This document shows positions 27,319-37,949 of a DNA stretch of 64,000 nt, one piece after another; position 1 is the first letter of the stretch, and each line of letters begins with the position of its first letter. Origin of the DNA: Campylobacter volucris (lineage in GTDB: Bacteria > Campylobacterota > Campylobacteria > Campylobacterales > Campylobacteraceae). The stretch lies in the NCBI RefSeq assembly GCF_008245045.1, contig NZ_CP043428.1, forward strand, positions 1,460,918-1,524,917, given 5' to 3'. The notes beneath the pieces are model-generated. The model made no database searches, was not told the origin of the DNA, and saw nothing but the letters and a program-made list of their open reading frames with translations. Both the position numbers and the translations under genes were made by a program.

Positions 27319-27639
27319 TTAAATACTCAAATCAAGCAAATGAGAGCTTTTTTTAACCTCTTCTTCTTGTTCTTGCTCATCATCTTCTTCTTGAGCTTGC
27401 ATATTTTTTTTAGAAGAATGTTTTTTTTCTTCCTCTTGTCTTTCTTTTACTTCATCGCTTAGCTCATGAGATTGATTAACCTTTTCAAGCTTTTCTACGG
27501 TTTTTTCTTTGGCTTGAAATTCGCTCATATTTACTAAAGTAGCAAAAGAATCCTTTGCAAGATCATTGCTTGCTTGCGCTGAATGCACTGGTGCATTTTG
27601 ATTAGCAAAATGTATGCCACCTATTTGACTTATAGGCAT
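27319..27639 (-). CDS. Small acidic hypothetical protein
   Basis: 106 residues with a good AAAGGAG site before its ATG. The N-terminal half contains ISQIGGIHFANQNAPVHSAQ and LVNMSEFQAKEKTVEKLEKV. The C-terminal half is a low-complexity Glu/Lys/Gln run (residues about 65-95, EEDDEQEQEEEV) ending HLLDLSI. It has no signal peptide. The N-terminal style resembles small flagellum-associated proteins, but that is only an impression. A gene in this position exists in C. jejuni. It lies two bases after the NFACT gene. Confidence 0.72.
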   Translation of the reverse strand: MPISQIGGIHFANQNAPVHSAQASNDLAKDSFATLVNMSEFQAKEKTVEKLEKVNQSHELSDEVKERQEEEKKHSSKKNMQAQEEDDEQEQEEEVKKSSHLLDLSI

Positions 27640-27641
27640 AT

Positions 27642-28946
27642 TTACTCCTTTAAAATGCTTAAAGTCTTGTAATTTGTATAATTTACAAAAGCTTTTTCTT
27701 TTATTTTAACAAAATTCTTACTAGTATAATCGACCAAATAAGTCCCAGAACTTAATTTTGAAAATTCCACACAAATTTTTGCTGCAAATTCTAACACCAT
27801 TTGGCTTATTTTTAATTTATTTGAAGTGATGATAACATGCGCACTTGGATAATCTTTCACATGAAACCACAAATCATCTTTTTTTGCTATTTTTAACAAA
27901 TATTCATTGGCTTTTTCATTGCGTCCTACACTGATTTTAAATCCATCTATGTAAAAACTACTCACCCCTGCATTTATTTCTTCTTTTTTCACTGCTTTAG
28001 TTTTTTTAGGCATTAAAATTTCAAGCTCATACAAAGAAAAACTTTTCACAATCATCGCTTTAAGATTAACCAAAAAATCTAATTTTTCAGTCAAAATTTC
28101 TCGTTCGATGTTGATATTTTTAGCCTTTTGCTTAAGTTTTTTTGCCATTTTATAAAATTCATTAGCGCTGATTTTAGGAGTATTTTCCAAATTGAAACTA
28201 AGCTCATTACCTTCAAAATCTTGCAAAGTAAAATTTCTTTGAAAATTTTGCAAAGAATTTAAATTTGCAAATAAAACATCTGCTTTCTTGCTCAATAAAT
28301 TTGCATTTTCTATTAAGATTTCTTCTTTTTCTAAATCATTGATATTTTGCTCTAAAGTTTTAATCTTTTTATCTATATTTAAAATCTTATTTTCTTTTAT
28401 ATTTTGCAATCTTTTTTGCTGAATTTCTTTGGATTTTTGTAAAAAATATGTATCAAAATCATCAATTTTTACAAATTCTTCTTTTATCTCAAAAGCTTTT
28501 AAAGCCTCTAGTTTTTCTCCTATTTTTACTACCCGATAGCTTTTATCTATATGCCTTAGAGCTTCTATGATAAAATCTTTCATATCGGTTATAATTACAT
28601 TGGTATTTTTACCTGTAAATTCAAAGTAAATTCTTGCATCATAACTTTTATATGATTTTTCAGATAAAACATCAAAACACAAAATTCTATTATTTTCTAA
28701 AACCTTTATATCTAAAATTTTTGCATTGGAAAAATATTTTTTAAGCATAAAATCAAATGGCGCATTGTAATTTTTAGCTTGGATTTTATCTTTATAAATT
28801 GCACTATTAGCTCTAGTTAAATCCATGATAAAACTTTGATGATCTAAACTTAATTCTAAAATATTATCATCAAGTCTTTTTAGATAATTTAGTCTTTTAA
28901 AGGATAAAAAATAATCTTTTATTTGTATTAAATCTGTATATTTCAT
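27642..28946 (-). CDS. NFACT-family protein (RqcH/fibronectin-binding-like)
   Basis: 434 residues. The N-terminal NFACT-N domain is followed by a coiled coil (about 185-290). The C-terminal NFACT-R domain contains NEYLLKIAKKDDLWFHVKDYPSAHVII in sections, with the conserved DLWFH..D.P..H signature. RqcH-type members add Ala tails to stalled nascent chains on 50S subunits; the older name in Campylobacter is putative fibronectin/fibrinogen-binding protein. The protein is shorter than Bacillus RqcH (about 570), as is usual in epsilonproteobacteria, so Ala-tailing activity is inference. Confidence 0.88.
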   Translation of the reverse strand: MKYTDLIQIKDYFLSFKRLNYLKRLDDNILELSLDHQSFIMDLTRANSAIYKDKIQAKNYNAPFDFMLKKYFSNAKILDIKVLENNRILCFDVLSEKSYKSYDARIYFEFTGKNTNVIITDMKDFIIEALRHIDKSYRVVKIGEKLEALKAFEIKEEFVKIDDFDTYFLQKSKEIQQKRLQNIKENKILNIDKKIKTLEQNINDLEKEEILIENANLLSKKADVLFANLNSLQNFQRNFTLQDFEGNELSFNLENTPKISANEFYKMAKKLKQKAKNINIEREILTEKLDFLVNLKAMIVKSFSLYELEILMPKKTKAVKKEEINAGVSSFYIDGFKISVGRNEKANEYLLKIAKKDDLWFHVKDYPSAHVIITSNKLKISQMVLEFAAKICVEFSKLSSGTYLVDYTSKNFVKIKEKAFVNYTNYKTLSILKE

Positions 28947-28987
28947 ACAAAGTATTATAAAATATTTTAACCAATTTGTGAGGTTTT

Positions 28988-29563
28988 ATGGAAAAAATTC
29001 CTTATCCTTGTGTGATTTTATGTGGTGGAAAATCTTCTCGTATGGGGCAAGATAAAAGTTTATTAGAAGTTAATGGAAAAAATTTAACGCTTTATCAATA
29101 TGAAAAATTTTCACAAATCTTTAATCAAGTTTTTATTAGTTCTAAAGACAATAAATTTCATCAAAAATTGCCATTGATTTTAGATGAAAATAATTCTTTT
29201 TATTCACCGCTTTTAGCTTTAAATTCTATATTTAAATATTTTCAAAATACTTATATATTTATCATTAGCGTAGATAGTCCAAATATAAATAAAAAAAGTA
29301 TTTATACGCTATTTCATCGTTTAAATTCACAAAATATACTTTTGGCTAGCACAAAAAATTATAAGCATTACTTATGTGGATTTTATCATAGTAAAAATTA
29401 TGAAAAATCTTTACAATTTTTAAAAGAAAATAATCACAAACTAAGTGTTTTTTGCTCTACAATGAAAGCTGAATTTATAGAATTTGAAAATGAAGATGAA
29501 TTTATCAATCTAAATTATTTTGATGATTATCAAAAATGGCAAAGAAGTCTTAAAGACTTCTAA
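28988..29563 (+). CDS. mobA: Molybdenum cofactor guanylyltransferase
   Basis: 191 residues with the nucleotide-binding LCGGKSSRMGQDKS (about 11-24) and a later DSPNINKKS where the metal-binding aspartate is expected. It attaches GMP to molybdopterin to form the dinucleotide cofactor used by formate dehydrogenase, nitrate reductase and others. It is divergent from the NFACT gene and convergent with the antiporter gene; the two stop codons are two bases apart. Confidence 0.9.
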   Translation: MEKIPYPCVILCGGKSSRMGQDKSLLEVNGKNLTLYQYEKFSQIFNQVFISSKDNKFHQKLPLILDENNSFYSPLLALNSIFKYFQNTYIFIISVDSPNINKKSIYTLFHRLNSQNILLASTKNYKHYLCGFYHSKNYEKSLQFLKENNHKLSVFCSTMKAEFIEFENEDEFINLNYFDDYQKWQRSLKDF

Positions 29564-29565
29564 AT

Positions 29566-30918
29566 TTAAAGCAAGAAAAAAGCTATAATGCTACCTAAAA
29601 CCAATAACGAGCCATTAAAAAATATAAAAGTAGGTATGCAAGTATCTTTTATATGATCACCTTGTCCATCTGCGTTTAATCCTACGCTCACACCTAAAGT
29701 AGTCTCGCTAGCAGGAGATCCAGCATCCCCTAAAGCTCCAGCCACTCCTATGATAAAAATAATCGCAACAGGAGAAAAACCAAGCTGAAGACAAATTGGG
29801 CAAAATAAAGTCGCTATAATAGGAATAGTTCCAAATGAACTTCCTATACCTATGGTGATTAAAAGCCCTATAGCTAACATAATCAAAATAGCTAAAAAAT
29901 GACTTTGATCCATAAAAGGCACACTTACTCTAACAAGCTCATCAATACCACCACTTTGCTTTAAAACTTCACTATATCCAGAAGCTACAAGCATTACAAA
30001 TGCTATATAACCCATGATTTTAAGCCCATCATCAAACACTAAATTTACTTTATTATATTCTACTCCACCCAAAAGCACCATCAAAACAAAACCCAAAAGA
30101 CCTGATAATGGAAGATTGTGTGTTAAAATTTGCAAAAGTAAAGTCAGTCCAAGACCAGCTAAAACTCCCCATTCTTTTTTACCCATAGTCAAATTATCAA
30201 AATCCATTTTAGAAATTTGCTCTTCTTTATACTCTCTTGGTTTTGCATAGAATACAAACACAGCTAAAAATAATCCTACTAACATACAAATTACAGCAAA
30301 AATCATCGTGTTTGAAACTTGATCAAGATTAATCAAAACACCATTTGAATTTAAATTATCCACTAATAGAGTTTGATAAATAAGTCCAAATCCTAACGGA
30401 ACCACCATATAAGGAGTAGTAAGTCCAAAAGTCAAAGCACAAGCTATAGCCCTACGATCAATTTTTAATTTATTAAAAATCATCAACAAAGGCGGTATAA
30501 GTAAAGGAACAAAAGCCACATGTATAGGAATTAAATTTTGCGAAAAACACGCAATCAAAGCCAAAGAAAGTATTAACACATATTTTCTATGGGATATAAA
30601 ATTTGATACAAGTTTTATCAAATACGCCGTAAGATTTGTCTTTGATATAGCAGCAGCAACTGCACCAAGTAAAATATAACTCAAAGCAGTTTGTAAATTT
30701 CCTTGCATACCATCGATCAAAATTTTCATAGAATCCATCATAGCTTGAGGTAATTGTGTAAAAAAACTTATAAAATCAAGATGTTCTAAATGCATATATT
30801 TTGACCAAACACCTACAAAAATACCACTAAGTAAAACACTAAGCAACACATTAAACCTAAAAAAACACAATAGCGTCATTAAAATAACGCCCATAAAAAC
30901 AGGATTGGTCAAAAGCAT
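29566..30918 (-). CDS. NhaC-superfamily Na+/H+ antiporter-like permease
   Basis: 450 residues with 11-12 hydrophobic segments. Two related halves carry short conserved turns (FSQNLIPIHVAFVPLLIPPLL in the first, given in part; GSSFGTIPIIATLFCPICLQLG and ALGDAGSPASETT in the second). These are typical of YuiF-like members of the NhaC/ion-transporter superfamily. Substrates in this group include Na+/H+ and amino acids such as histidine, so the exact cargo is open. It is divergent from ilvD. Confidence 0.8.
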   Translation of the reverse strand: MLLTNPVFMGVILMTLLCFFRFNVLLSVLLSGIFVGVWSKYMHLEHLDFISFFTQLPQAMMDSMKILIDGMQGNLQTALSYILLGAVAAAISKTNLTAYLIKLVSNFISHRKYVLILSLALIACFSQNLIPIHVAFVPLLIPPLLMIFNKLKIDRRAIACALTFGLTTPYMVVPLGFGLIYQTLLVDNLNSNGVLINLDQVSNTMIFAVICMLVGLFLAVFVFYAKPREYKEEQISKMDFDNLTMGKKEWGVLAGLGLTLLLQILTHNLPLSGLLGFVLMVLLGGVEYNKVNLVFDDGLKIMGYIAFVMLVASGYSEVLKQSGGIDELVRVSVPFMDQSHFLAILIMLAIGLLITIGIGSSFGTIPIIATLFCPICLQLGFSPVAIIFIIGVAGALGDAGSPASETTLGVSVGLNADGQGDHIKDTCIPTFIFFNGSLLVLGSIIAFFLL

Positions 30919-31059
30919 TTTTTTCCTTACAAAAATAAAAATAAAAGATTTTACATTTTAAATGATTTTTTTAAATATTCTTTTAAGTTTAAAAAATTTA
31001 AGCAAAAATTGCAAAATAAAAGCATAAAATGATTTTTTACTTTTAAAAAAGGCTTATTG

Positions 31060-32733
31060 ATGAGAAGTGATGCTATCAAAAAAGGACATTTAAAAGCACC
31101 AAATCGCTCTTTACTTAGAGCATGTGGATTAAACGATGATGATTTTAACAAACCTTTCATAGGAGTTGCAAATAGCTATATAGATATCATTCCAGGTCAT
31201 TTTTTCTTAAACGATTATGCAAAAATCATTAAAGATGAAATCAAAAAAAATGGCTGTATTCCTTTTGAATTTAATACCATAGGAGTAGATGATGGCATAG
31301 CAATGGGACATGATGGTATGCTTTATTCTTTGCCAAGTCGTGAAATCATAGCAAATTCTATAGAAACTGTGATGAATGCTCATCAACTTGATGCTTTAAT
31401 TTGCATACCAAATTGCGATAAAATCACACCAGGTATGTTAATGGGAGCTTTAAGAGTAAATGTTCCTACTATTTTTGTAAGCGGTGGGCCTATGAGAGCT
31501 GGGGTAAACAAACATGGTGATAAAATCAGCCTTAGTTCAGTTTTTGAAGCAGTTGGTGCATATGAAGCAAAAAAAATCAATGAAGATGATTTAAAAGATA
31601 TAGAATGCAAAGCCTGTCCTAGCGGTGGTTCATGTTCTGGAATGTTTACTGCAAATTCTATGAATACTTTATGTGAGGCTATGGGTATAGCACTAGAAGG
31701 CAATGGCACCATACTAGCTTTAAGTAAAGAAAGAGAAGAGCTTTTAAGAAAAGCAGCGCGCAGAATTTGCCAAATAGCACTCGATGAACGCTTTAAAATT
31801 AAAAATATCATCACTAAAAAATCCATAAAAAACGCTCTAATAGTTGATATGGCTATGGGTGGAAGCTCTAATACAATACTACATATGCTTGCAATTGCCT
31901 ATGAAGCAGGTGTAAATTTAAATATTAAAGAATTAAATGAAATTAGTAAAAATGTAGCGCACATTGCCAAAATAGCACCTTCGCTAAATAGTGTATATAT
32001 GGAAGATATCCATAAAGCTGGTGGAGTAAGTGCTGTAATAGCCGAACTTGCAAATAAAAAAGATCATATTTTAGAGCTTGATGCTATGGACATACTCGGA
32101 CAAACTTTACAAGATCGTATAAAAAATTCAAAAATCAAAGATGAAAGCATCATTAAAAAATTAGACAATGCTTATTCTAGTGTAGGTGGACTTGCGATTT
32201 TATTTGGAAATTTGGCTGAGCAAGGTTGTGTTATAAAAACTGCTGGAATCATGGGTCAGCGTAAATTTAAAGGCAAGGCAATATGTTTTAACTCTCAAGA
32301 AGAAGCTATAAAAGGCATTATAAAAGGAAAGGTTAAAAAAGGACAAGTGTGTGTTATACGCTATGAAGGTCCAAAAGGTGGGCCTGGCATGCAAGAAATG
32401 CTAAGTCCTACTTCACTTTTAACTGGCATGGGACTTGGAGCTGATGTAGCATTGATTACAGATGGACGCTTTAGTGGTGCTACTAGAGGACTTAGTATAG
32501 GCCATATCTCCCCTGAGGCTGCTGAAGGTGGGTTAATAGCCCTTTTAAAAGACGGGGATGAAATTGAAATAGATGTGGATAATTATAGTATAAATACAAA
32601 TTTAAGCAATGAAGAAATAACAAAAAGAAAAGCTGAATTTAAGCCATTGCAAAAAGAAATAAATTCAAGATGGTTAAAAATGTATCAAAAATTAGTAAGC
32701 AATGCTAGCAAGGGTGCTGTTTTAGACGCATAA
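31060..32733 (+). CDS. ilvD: Dihydroxy-acid dehydratase
   Basis: 557 residues from ATG 31060; the TTG codon just before it is not needed, and AAAAAGG lies at 31046-31052. Iron-sulfur cysteines are present in [11 protein letters not shown] (Cys119) and in [20 protein letters not shown] (Cys186 and Cys192). Late motifs [12 protein letters not shown] and TDGRFSG and SIGHISPEA are intact. It catalyses the third common step of valine/isoleucine synthesis. A tRNA cluster on the opposite strand begins three bases after the stop. Confidence 0.97.
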   Translation: MRSDAIKKGHLKAPNRSLLRACGLNDDDFNKPFIGVANSYIDIIPGHFFLNDYAKIIKDEIKKNGCIPFEFNTIGVDDGIAMGHDGMLYSLPSREIIANSIETVMNAHQLDALICIPNCDKITPGMLMGALRVNVPTIFVSGGPMRAGVNKHGDKISLSSVFEAVGAYEAKKINEDDLKDIECKACPSGGSCSGMFTANSMNTLCEAMGIALEGNGTILALSKEREELLRKAARRICQIALDERFKIKNIITKKSIKNALIVDMAMGGSSNTILHMLAIAYEAGVNLNIKELNEISKNVAHIAKIAPSLNSVYMEDIHKAGGVSAVIAELANKKDHILELDAMDILGQTLQDRIKNSKIKDESIIKKLDNAYSSVGGLAILFGNLAEQGCVIKTAGIMGQRKFKGKAICFNSQEEAIKGIIKGKVKKGQVCVIRYEGPKGGPGMQEMLSPTSLLTGMGLGADVALITDGRFSGATRGLSIGHISPEAAEGGLIALLKDGDEIEIDVDNYSINTNLSNEEITKRKAEFKPLQKEINSRWLKMYQKLVSNASKGAVLDA

Positions 32734-32736
32734 AAG

Positions 32737-32824
32737 TGGCCGGGAGAAAGGGATTCGAACCCCTGGAGGTGTTACCCTCAACGGTTTTCAAGACCGCCGC
32801 TTTCGACCACTCAGCCATCTCCCG
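32737..32824 (-). tRNA. tRNA-Ser (anticodon TGA)
   Basis: 88 nt including an encoded CCA. Acceptor arms CGGGAGA and TCTCCCG pair fully. The anticodon loop CTTGAAA gives TGA, a long variable arm (TTGAGGGTAACACCTC) marks serine, and GGTTCGAATCC is the T loop. Confidence 0.96.
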
Positions 32825-32848
32825 AATATATAAAATTTTCAAAATGAT

Positions 32849-32922
32849 TGGAGGCGACATCCGGATTCGAACCGGAGATCAAGGCTTTGCAGGCCCATGC
32901 CTTACCGCTTGGCTATGTCGCC
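32849..32922 (-). tRNA. tRNA-Cys (anticodon GCA)
   Basis: 74 nt with encoded CCA. Acceptor GGCGACA pairs with TGTCGCC. The anticodon loop is CTGCAAA, and GGTTCGAATCC is the T loop. It is part of the four-gene tRNA cluster. Confidence 0.96.
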
Positions 32923-32942
32923 TTGAGTTACCCCAATAAATG

Positions 32943-33031
32943 TGGTGCCCGAGGCCGGACTTGAACCGGCACGGAAGAAAAATTCCGAGGGATTTTAAGT
33001 CCCTTGTGTCTACCAATTCCACCACCCGGGC
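32943..33031 (-). tRNA. tRNA-Leu (anticodon TAA)
   Basis: 89 nt with encoded CCA. Acceptor GCCCGGG pairs with CTCGGGC (one G-T pair). The anticodon loop is CTTAAAA, with a long variable arm (CGGAATTTTTCTTCCG) typical of leucine. Confidence 0.96.
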
Positions 33032-33040
33032 GGGTGATAA

Positions 33041-33115
33041 TGGAGCGGGAAACGAGATTCGAACTCGCGACCCCAACCTTGGCAAGGTTGTGCTCTACCC
33101 CTGAGCTATTCCCGC
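33041..33115 (-). tRNA. tRNA-Gly (anticodon GCC)
   Basis: 75 nt with encoded CCA. Acceptor GCGGGAA pairs with TTCCCGC, and the anticodon loop is TTGCCAA. It is the first gene of the cluster in the direction of transcription. Confidence 0.96.
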
Positions 33116-33324
33116 AAATAAAAATGAAGTCAAAATTATATCAATATAAGCTTAAATATATATAAAAACTATTTTTATTACAAATTAATAAAAAATTTAA
33201 TTTTTTTAAATATAATTCCATCTACTAAACTAAAAATATAATAAAAATTAAATGAAAAGTTATTATATTTTTAAAAAATAAACAACAAATTACAAACAAA
33301 ATTAAGATAAGGAGAAATTAAACG

Positions 33325-35304
33325 ATGTTGAAACTAAATGTATCAGGCAAAATGACATCAATAGTTGGATTTTTGATTGTCATGATTTTAAGTATAGTCA
33401 GTGTTTTAGGTTATTTTCAAACCAAAAATAATACTTTTGAACTCATCAAAGATGTTCAATTAAAAACAATGGATGATGTAACTTTAACATTTAACAATTA
33501 TGGACAAAGCAAAAGAAATGCTATCAATACCTTAGCAGATGAACTTTCTAAAGTTCCATTGGATGATAAAGAACAAATTCTATCACTTATTGGGTCTTTT
33601 CAAAAGGCTTTTAATTTCCAATTAACTTTCTTTGGTATTGAAGAGCTAAATGGTGTGTTTTTATCAAATGGGCAGTTTTTAAATTCTGCAAAAGGTTTTA
33701 ATTTACAAAATAGCATATGGTATACACAAGCAAGACAAGCAAAAGCAGTCATCGCAACTAACCCTTATAGATCATCAACAGATGGCGTTGTTACTATGAC
33801 TTATGCAGCACCTGTATATAAAAATGGAAATTTTATAGGCGTTGTTGGTGGTGATTATACACTAAGTTCTTTTTCTAAAGATGTTTTAGCTTTTGGAAGA
33901 TCTGCTACTACTTATGCAGTTGTTTATAACAACGAAGGTGAGATTATGTTCCACGAAAATCAAGATAAAATCTTGACAAAAGATCAACTAGGAACAAATA
34001 TTTCAAAAATCATTAATACAAATCCATCATACTATCTAGATCCAGATAATAGAGATTCTTTATTTGAAGCAAAAGATGACAAAGGCATAGCTTATCAAGT
34101 AATGTGTAATGCCACTATTAATCCAAATTTTAAAGTTTGCACAATTACAGAAAATCGTGCTTATACAAATCCTATAAAAAAAGCTTTGTTTGCTCAAATT
34201 ATCGTAGGTTTAATAGCAATAGTAATTGCTTTAATCATAGTCAAACTAGTAATCCAATACAACCTCTCCCCACTCCAAAAAATCCAATCAGGTCTTAACT
34301 CATTCTTTGACTTTATCAATCATAAAACCAAAGATTCTAATCTAATAGATGTTAAAACCAATGACGAATTTGGAGCTATAGCTAAAGCTATCAATGAAAA
34401 CATCACTAAAACTAAAAATGCTTTAGAACAAGATGCTAAAGCAGTAGAACAATCGGTTGAAACAGCTAAAGAAATAGAACATGGTAATCTAACAGCAAGA
34501 ATTACAGCAATTCCTGCTAGTCCTCAATTAGTAGAATTAAAAAATGTATTAAACAATATGCTTCATGTATTACAAGCTAAAGTTGGTTCTAATATGAATG
34601 AAATTAATCGTGTATTTGATAGCTATAAAGCATTAGACTTTACTACAGAAGTAAAAGATGCTAAAGGTGAAGTAGAAATTACTACTAATGTATTAGGACA
34701 AGAAATCATACAAATGTTAAGACAATCTTCTGAATTTGCTAATTTACTTGCTACTGAAAGTGGTAAATTACAAAGTGCAGTAAAAGACTTAACTGATTCT
34801 TCATCTTCTCAAGCTTCTTCTTTAGAAGAAACAGCTGCTGCTTTAGAAGAGATTACTTCTTCTATGCAAAATGTTTCTTCTAAAACTAGTGAAGTAATTG
34901 CTCAAAGTGAAGAGATTAAAAATGTTACTTCTATTATTGGAGATATTGCTGATCAAATCAATCTATTAGCATTAAATGCTGCAATTGAAGCAGCACGTGC
35001 TGGAGAACATGGTCGTGGATTTGCTGTTGTTGCTGATGAAGTTAGAAACCTAGCTGAAAGAACTCAAAAGTCTTTAGGTGAAATAGAAGCTAATACTAAT
35101 ATCTTAGTTCAATCTATTAATGAAATGGGTGAAAGTATTAAAGAACAAACTACAGGTATTACTCAAATTAATGATGCTGTAGCTCAAATTGATCATGTAA
35201 CTCAAGAAAATCTTAAAATAGCTAAAGATAGTGCTGCAATATCTGAAAATGTTAATCAAATTGCTAATGATATCTTAGAAGATGCTAGGAAGAAGAAGTT
35301 TTAG
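33325..35304 (+). CDS. Methyl-accepting chemotaxis protein 1 of a tandem trio
   Basis: 659 residues. TM1 is at about 10-31, a periplasmic double-Cache domain at about 32-285, TM2 at about 286-308, then HAMP and a cytoplasmic signalling domain. The hairpin-tip region [20 protein letters not shown] and then [16 protein letters not shown] is intact. The protein ends in RKKKF. In the Cache domain the ligand motif reads NSIWYTQA (Ser130, Trp132, Tyr133) with GGDY (Asp177); the Arg found at position 130 in the third protein of the trio is Ser. The cytoplasmic half is nearly identical to those of the next two genes, like the group A Tlp receptors of C. jejuni. Ligand unknown. Confidence 0.94.
   Translation: MLKLNVSGKMTSIVGFLIVMILSIVSVLGYFQTKNNTFELIKDVQLKTMDDVTLTFNNYGQSKRNAINTLADELSKVPLDDKEQILSLIGSFQKAFNFQLTFFGIEELNGVFLSNGQFLNSAKGFNLQNSIWYTQARQAKAVIATNPYRSSTDGVVTMTYAAPVYKNGNFIGVVGGDYTLSSFSKDVLAFGRSATTYAVVYNNEGEIMFHENQDKILTKDQLGTNISKIINTNPSYYLDPDNRDSLFEAKDDKGIAYQVMCNATINPNFKVCTITENRAYTNPIKKALFAQIIVGLIAIVIALIIVKLVIQYNLSPLQKIQSGLNSFFDFINHKTKDSNLIDVKTNDEFGAIAKAINENITKTKNALEQDAKAVEQSVETAKEIEHGNLTARITAIPASPQLVELKNVLNNMLHVLQAKVGSNMNEINRVFDSYKALDFTTEVKDAKGEVEITTNVLGQEIIQMLRQSSEFANLLATESGKLQSAVKDLTDSSSSQASSLEETAAALEEITSSMQNVSSKTSEVIAQSEEIKNVTSIIGDIADQINLLALNAAIEAARAGEHGRGFAVVADEVRNLAERTQKSLGEIEANTNILVQSINEMGESIKEQTTGITQINDAVAQIDHVTQENLKIAKDSAAISENVNQIANDILEDARKKKF
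34229..35302 (+). repeat. Chemoreceptor signalling-cassette repeat, copy 1
   Basis: About 1.07 kb, nearly identical at the DNA level to copies at 36453 and 38848. It begins in the second membrane segment and runs to the stop codon. It differs from copies 2 and 3 at the very end (AGGAAGAAGAAG against AGGAAAAAGAAG), and the downstream flank is unrelated. Confidence 0.95.
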
Positions 35305-35317
35305 TGTTAGTTAATAA

Positions 35318-35345
35318 GCATTTTAGACTTGAAAGTCTAAAATGC
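35318..35345 (+). terminator. Hairpin terminator after chemoreceptor 1
   Basis: Perfect 12-bp stem GCATTTTAGACT / AGTCTAAAATGC with a TGAA loop, 13 bases after the stop. Confidence 0.8.
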
Positions 35346-35512
35346 TAAATAAACTTTTAGTAAATATTTTTGTTCTTAATAATTTATCTTACTCACTATT
35401 TACAATAAAAACATTAATATAAAATCATTTGTTTTTTTATAATTAAAAATTTAATTTGTTTTTTAGCTATAAAATTTCAAAATTATGTAAATAAAACATA
35501 TTAGGAGAATTT

Positions 35513-37495
35513 ATGAATAGCATAAAGATAAAAATAGCTTTAATTGCTTCTATTTGTTCAGCAATAATGCTGATAATTTTAGGTTTGCTAAGTTTTATTC
35601 TTAGTAAAGATATATTGATACAAAATCAACAAACCGATGAAATATCAAAAGTATCTTCAGCAAATACCATTTTTAATACTTTCATAACTGGTAAAATTGA
35701 TGGTTTTGAAAATTGGATAAAATATGTCGATAATGAAGTTAAAAATACACAATCAAGCAATGAAATTCTTTTAAATGATCTTTCTTATAAGTTAAAAACA
35801 TTAAAAACAATGGGTGCTTTAAGTTCTTTTATAGGATTACCAAATGGAGATGTTATTATTAGCTCTCCTGTATCTGATAAAGAAAATAAATTTTTTGATG
35901 TTATTAAAAAAAGTTCTACTTTTGATGCTAGAGAAAAAGAATGGTTTAAACAAGCAATAAGTAAAAACGAATTATATGTAACACCTGTGTATATCGATGA
36001 ATTAACAAAAAATCCTTGCATCAGTATAGTAAGAGCTATATACAAAGACAATAAATTATTAGCTGTTTTTGGTATAGATATCGACTTAGAAAGTATCAAA
36101 CCTTCAATGGAAAGTGTTGGAGAAAAATTAGTCGTTATGGATTCTAATCAAATTCCTTTTATATCATCTGAACATATACAAGAAAAAACCAAAGAACATG
36201 ATATTTTATTTGCAGAATCTTCCAAATCAGGTAATATGCAAATTTTTGAATATCAAGACATGAAAGGCAATGATACTATTGGTGTTTGTAATAATGTTAA
36301 AAATTTCTACGGAACATCTTATTCTATTTGTTCATCAGCGAGTTTAGACACGATTTTAAAAGAAGCCAATAGAGGATTAGTTGGACAAATAATAATTGTA
36401 ATAATTTTAGTTTTAATTTCAACAATGTTTTTATACTTTTTAATGTCATATTACCTCTCCCCACTCCAAAAAATCCAATCAGGTCTTAACTCATTCTTTG
36501 ACTTTATCAATCATAAAACCAAAGATTCTAATCTAATAGATGTTAAAACCAATGACGAATTTGGAAAAATGGCAAGTGCTATCAACGAAAACATCACTAA
36601 AACTAAAAATGCTTTAGAACAAGATGCTAAAGCAGTAGAACAATCTGTTGAAACAGCTAAAGAAATAGAACATGGTAATCTAACAGCAAGAATTACAGCA
36701 ATTCCTGCTAGTCCTCAATTAGTAGAATTAAAAAATGTATTAAACAATATGCTTAATGTATTACAAGCTAAAGTTGGTTCTAATATGAATGAAATTAATC
36801 GTGTATTTGATAGCTATAAAGCATTAGACTTTACTACAGAAGTAAAAGATGCTAAAGGTGAAGTAGAAATTACTACTAATGTATTAGGACAAGAAATCAT
36901 ACAAATGTTAAGACAATCTTCTGAATTTGCTAATTTACTTGCTACTGAAAGTGGTAAATTACAAAGTGCAGTAAAAGACTTAACTGATTCTTCATCTTCT
37001 CAAGCTTCTTCTTTAGAAGAAACAGCTGCTGCTTTAGAAGAGATTACTTCTTCTATGCAAAATGTTTCTTCTAAAACTAGTGAAGTAATTGCTCAAAGTG
37101 AAGAGATTAAAAATGTTACTTCTATTATTGGAGATATTGCTGATCAAATCAATCTATTAGCATTAAATGCTGCAATTGAAGCAGCACGTGCTGGAGAACA
37201 TGGTCGTGGATTTGCTGTTGTTGCTGATGAAGTTAGAAACCTAGCTGAAAGAACTCAAAAGTCTTTAGGTGAAATAGAAGCTAATACTAATATCTTAGTT
37301 CAATCTATTAATGAAATGGGTGAAAGTATTAAAGAACAAACTACAGGTATTACTCAAATTAATGATGCTGTAGCTCAAATTGATCATGTAACTCAAGAAA
37401 ATCTTAAAATAGCTAAAGATAGTGCTGCAATATCTGAAAATGTTAATCAAATTGCTAATGATATCTTAGAAGATGCTAGGAAAAAGAAGTTTTAA
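35513..37495 (+). CDS. Methyl-accepting chemotaxis protein 2 of the trio
   Basis: 660 residues. TM1 is at about 8-30, a sensor domain with Cache motif [11 protein letters not shown] (Arg140, Trp144, Phe145) and GIDID (Asp189), TM2 at about 292-314, then HAMP and signalling domain. The sensor is much less like the other two, and the residues just after HAMP ([10 protein letters not shown] against [10 protein letters not shown]) also differ. The remainder is almost identical to its neighbours. TAGGAG precedes ATG 35513. Ligand unknown; it is a distinct Cache type and possibly binds amino acids or small acids. Confidence 0.94.
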   Translation: MNSIKIKIALIASICSAIMLIILGLLSFILSKDILIQNQQTDEISKVSSANTIFNTFITGKIDGFENWIKYVDNEVKNTQSSNEILLNDLSYKLKTLKTMGALSSFIGLPNGDVIISSPVSDKENKFFDVIKKSSTFDAREKEWFKQAISKNELYVTPVYIDELTKNPCISIVRAIYKDNKLLAVFGIDIDLESIKPSMESVGEKLVVMDSNQIPFISSEHIQEKTKEHDILFAESSKSGNMQIFEYQDMKGNDTIGVCNNVKNFYGTSYSICSSASLDTILKEANRGLVGQIIIVIILVLISTMFLYFLMSYYLSPLQKIQSGLNSFFDFINHKTKDSNLIDVKTNDEFGKMASAINENITKTKNALEQDAKAVEQSVETAKEIEHGNLTARITAIPASPQLVELKNVLNNMLNVLQAKVGSNMNEINRVFDSYKALDFTTEVKDAKGEVEITTNVLGQEIIQMLRQSSEFANLLATESGKLQSAVKDLTDSSSSQASSLEETAAALEEITSSMQNVSSKTSEVIAQSEEIKNVTSIIGDIADQINLLALNAAIEAARAGEHGRGFAVVADEVRNLAERTQKSLGEIEANTNILVQSINEMGESIKEQTTGITQINDAVAQIDHVTQENLKIAKDSAAISENVNQIANDILEDARKKKF

Positions 37496-37571
37496 TAAAA
37501 TAAAGCTTTGATATACTACAAAATAATAAAACAATAATTTAAGTCTATATAGATAATATATAGACTTAAAA
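36453..37571 (+). repeat. Chemoreceptor signalling-cassette repeat, copy 2 (with 3' flank)
   Basis: Starts at the end of TM2 (ACCTCTCCCCACTCC), later than in copies 1 and 3. It carries a short patch of difference at about 36566-36590 and isolated changes later. Unlike copy 1, it shares a further ~76 bases past the stop with copy 3, including the terminator hairpin. Confidence 0.95.
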
Positions 37572-37949
37572 TATAAGCTTAAGAGGTTTTTTAAAACTAA
37601 AACTTATAAAACTTATAAAATCTATAATTAAAACCTATAATATTATAGGTTTATTATATTAGTAGTGTTGTTGATTTTAATATAAGTAAAAAATTAAATG
37701 ATTAAAACATCAAAATTGATAGCTTATTAACTCTATAAATAAATAATTATTCAAGATGGTTGGGTTGGGTTGATAAAAGTTTATTGATAATATTTATTTA
37801 GACTATTAACATTTTTTAAACGCATTACACTCATTATACTAGAAAATAATCCAATGAACTTTTTTATTAATATTAAAAAGTAATTTAAATTATCTTTTAA
37901 ATTTAAATATATAATACAGAATGTAAATTAAAAAGTTTAGGAGATGTTT
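37496..37949. other. Noncoding gap between chemoreceptors 2 and 3
   Basis: About 450 bases of very AT-rich DNA with no supportable gene. It holds a 10-bp-stem hairpin AAGTCTATAT/ATATAGACTT (37541-37567) that should end transcript 2, and a second palindrome AAACCTATAA-TA-TTATAGGTTT (37631-37652). Next to gene 3 is a possible -10 box TATAAT at 37910-37915. The first ~76 bases are shared with the region after gene 3. Confidence 0.7.

Noticed and set aside
27319..27639. Acidic small protein as a toxin-antitoxin component
   Set aside because: No partner gene and no toxin or antitoxin motif; the Glu-rich tail alone is not evidence.
31383..31826. Minus-strand 147-codon frame inside ilvD
   Set aside because: Antisense to a strongly conserved enzyme; no independent signals.
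32736..33085. Two open frames across the tRNA cluster (one on each strand)
   Set aside because: They lie entirely over well-formed tRNA genes and show no protein features.
37496..37949. Possible small gene or RNA between chemoreceptors 2 and 3
   Set aside because: No frame with a start and ribosome site; the hairpins fit a terminator and an AT-rich palindrome. A small RNA cannot be excluded but has no positive support.
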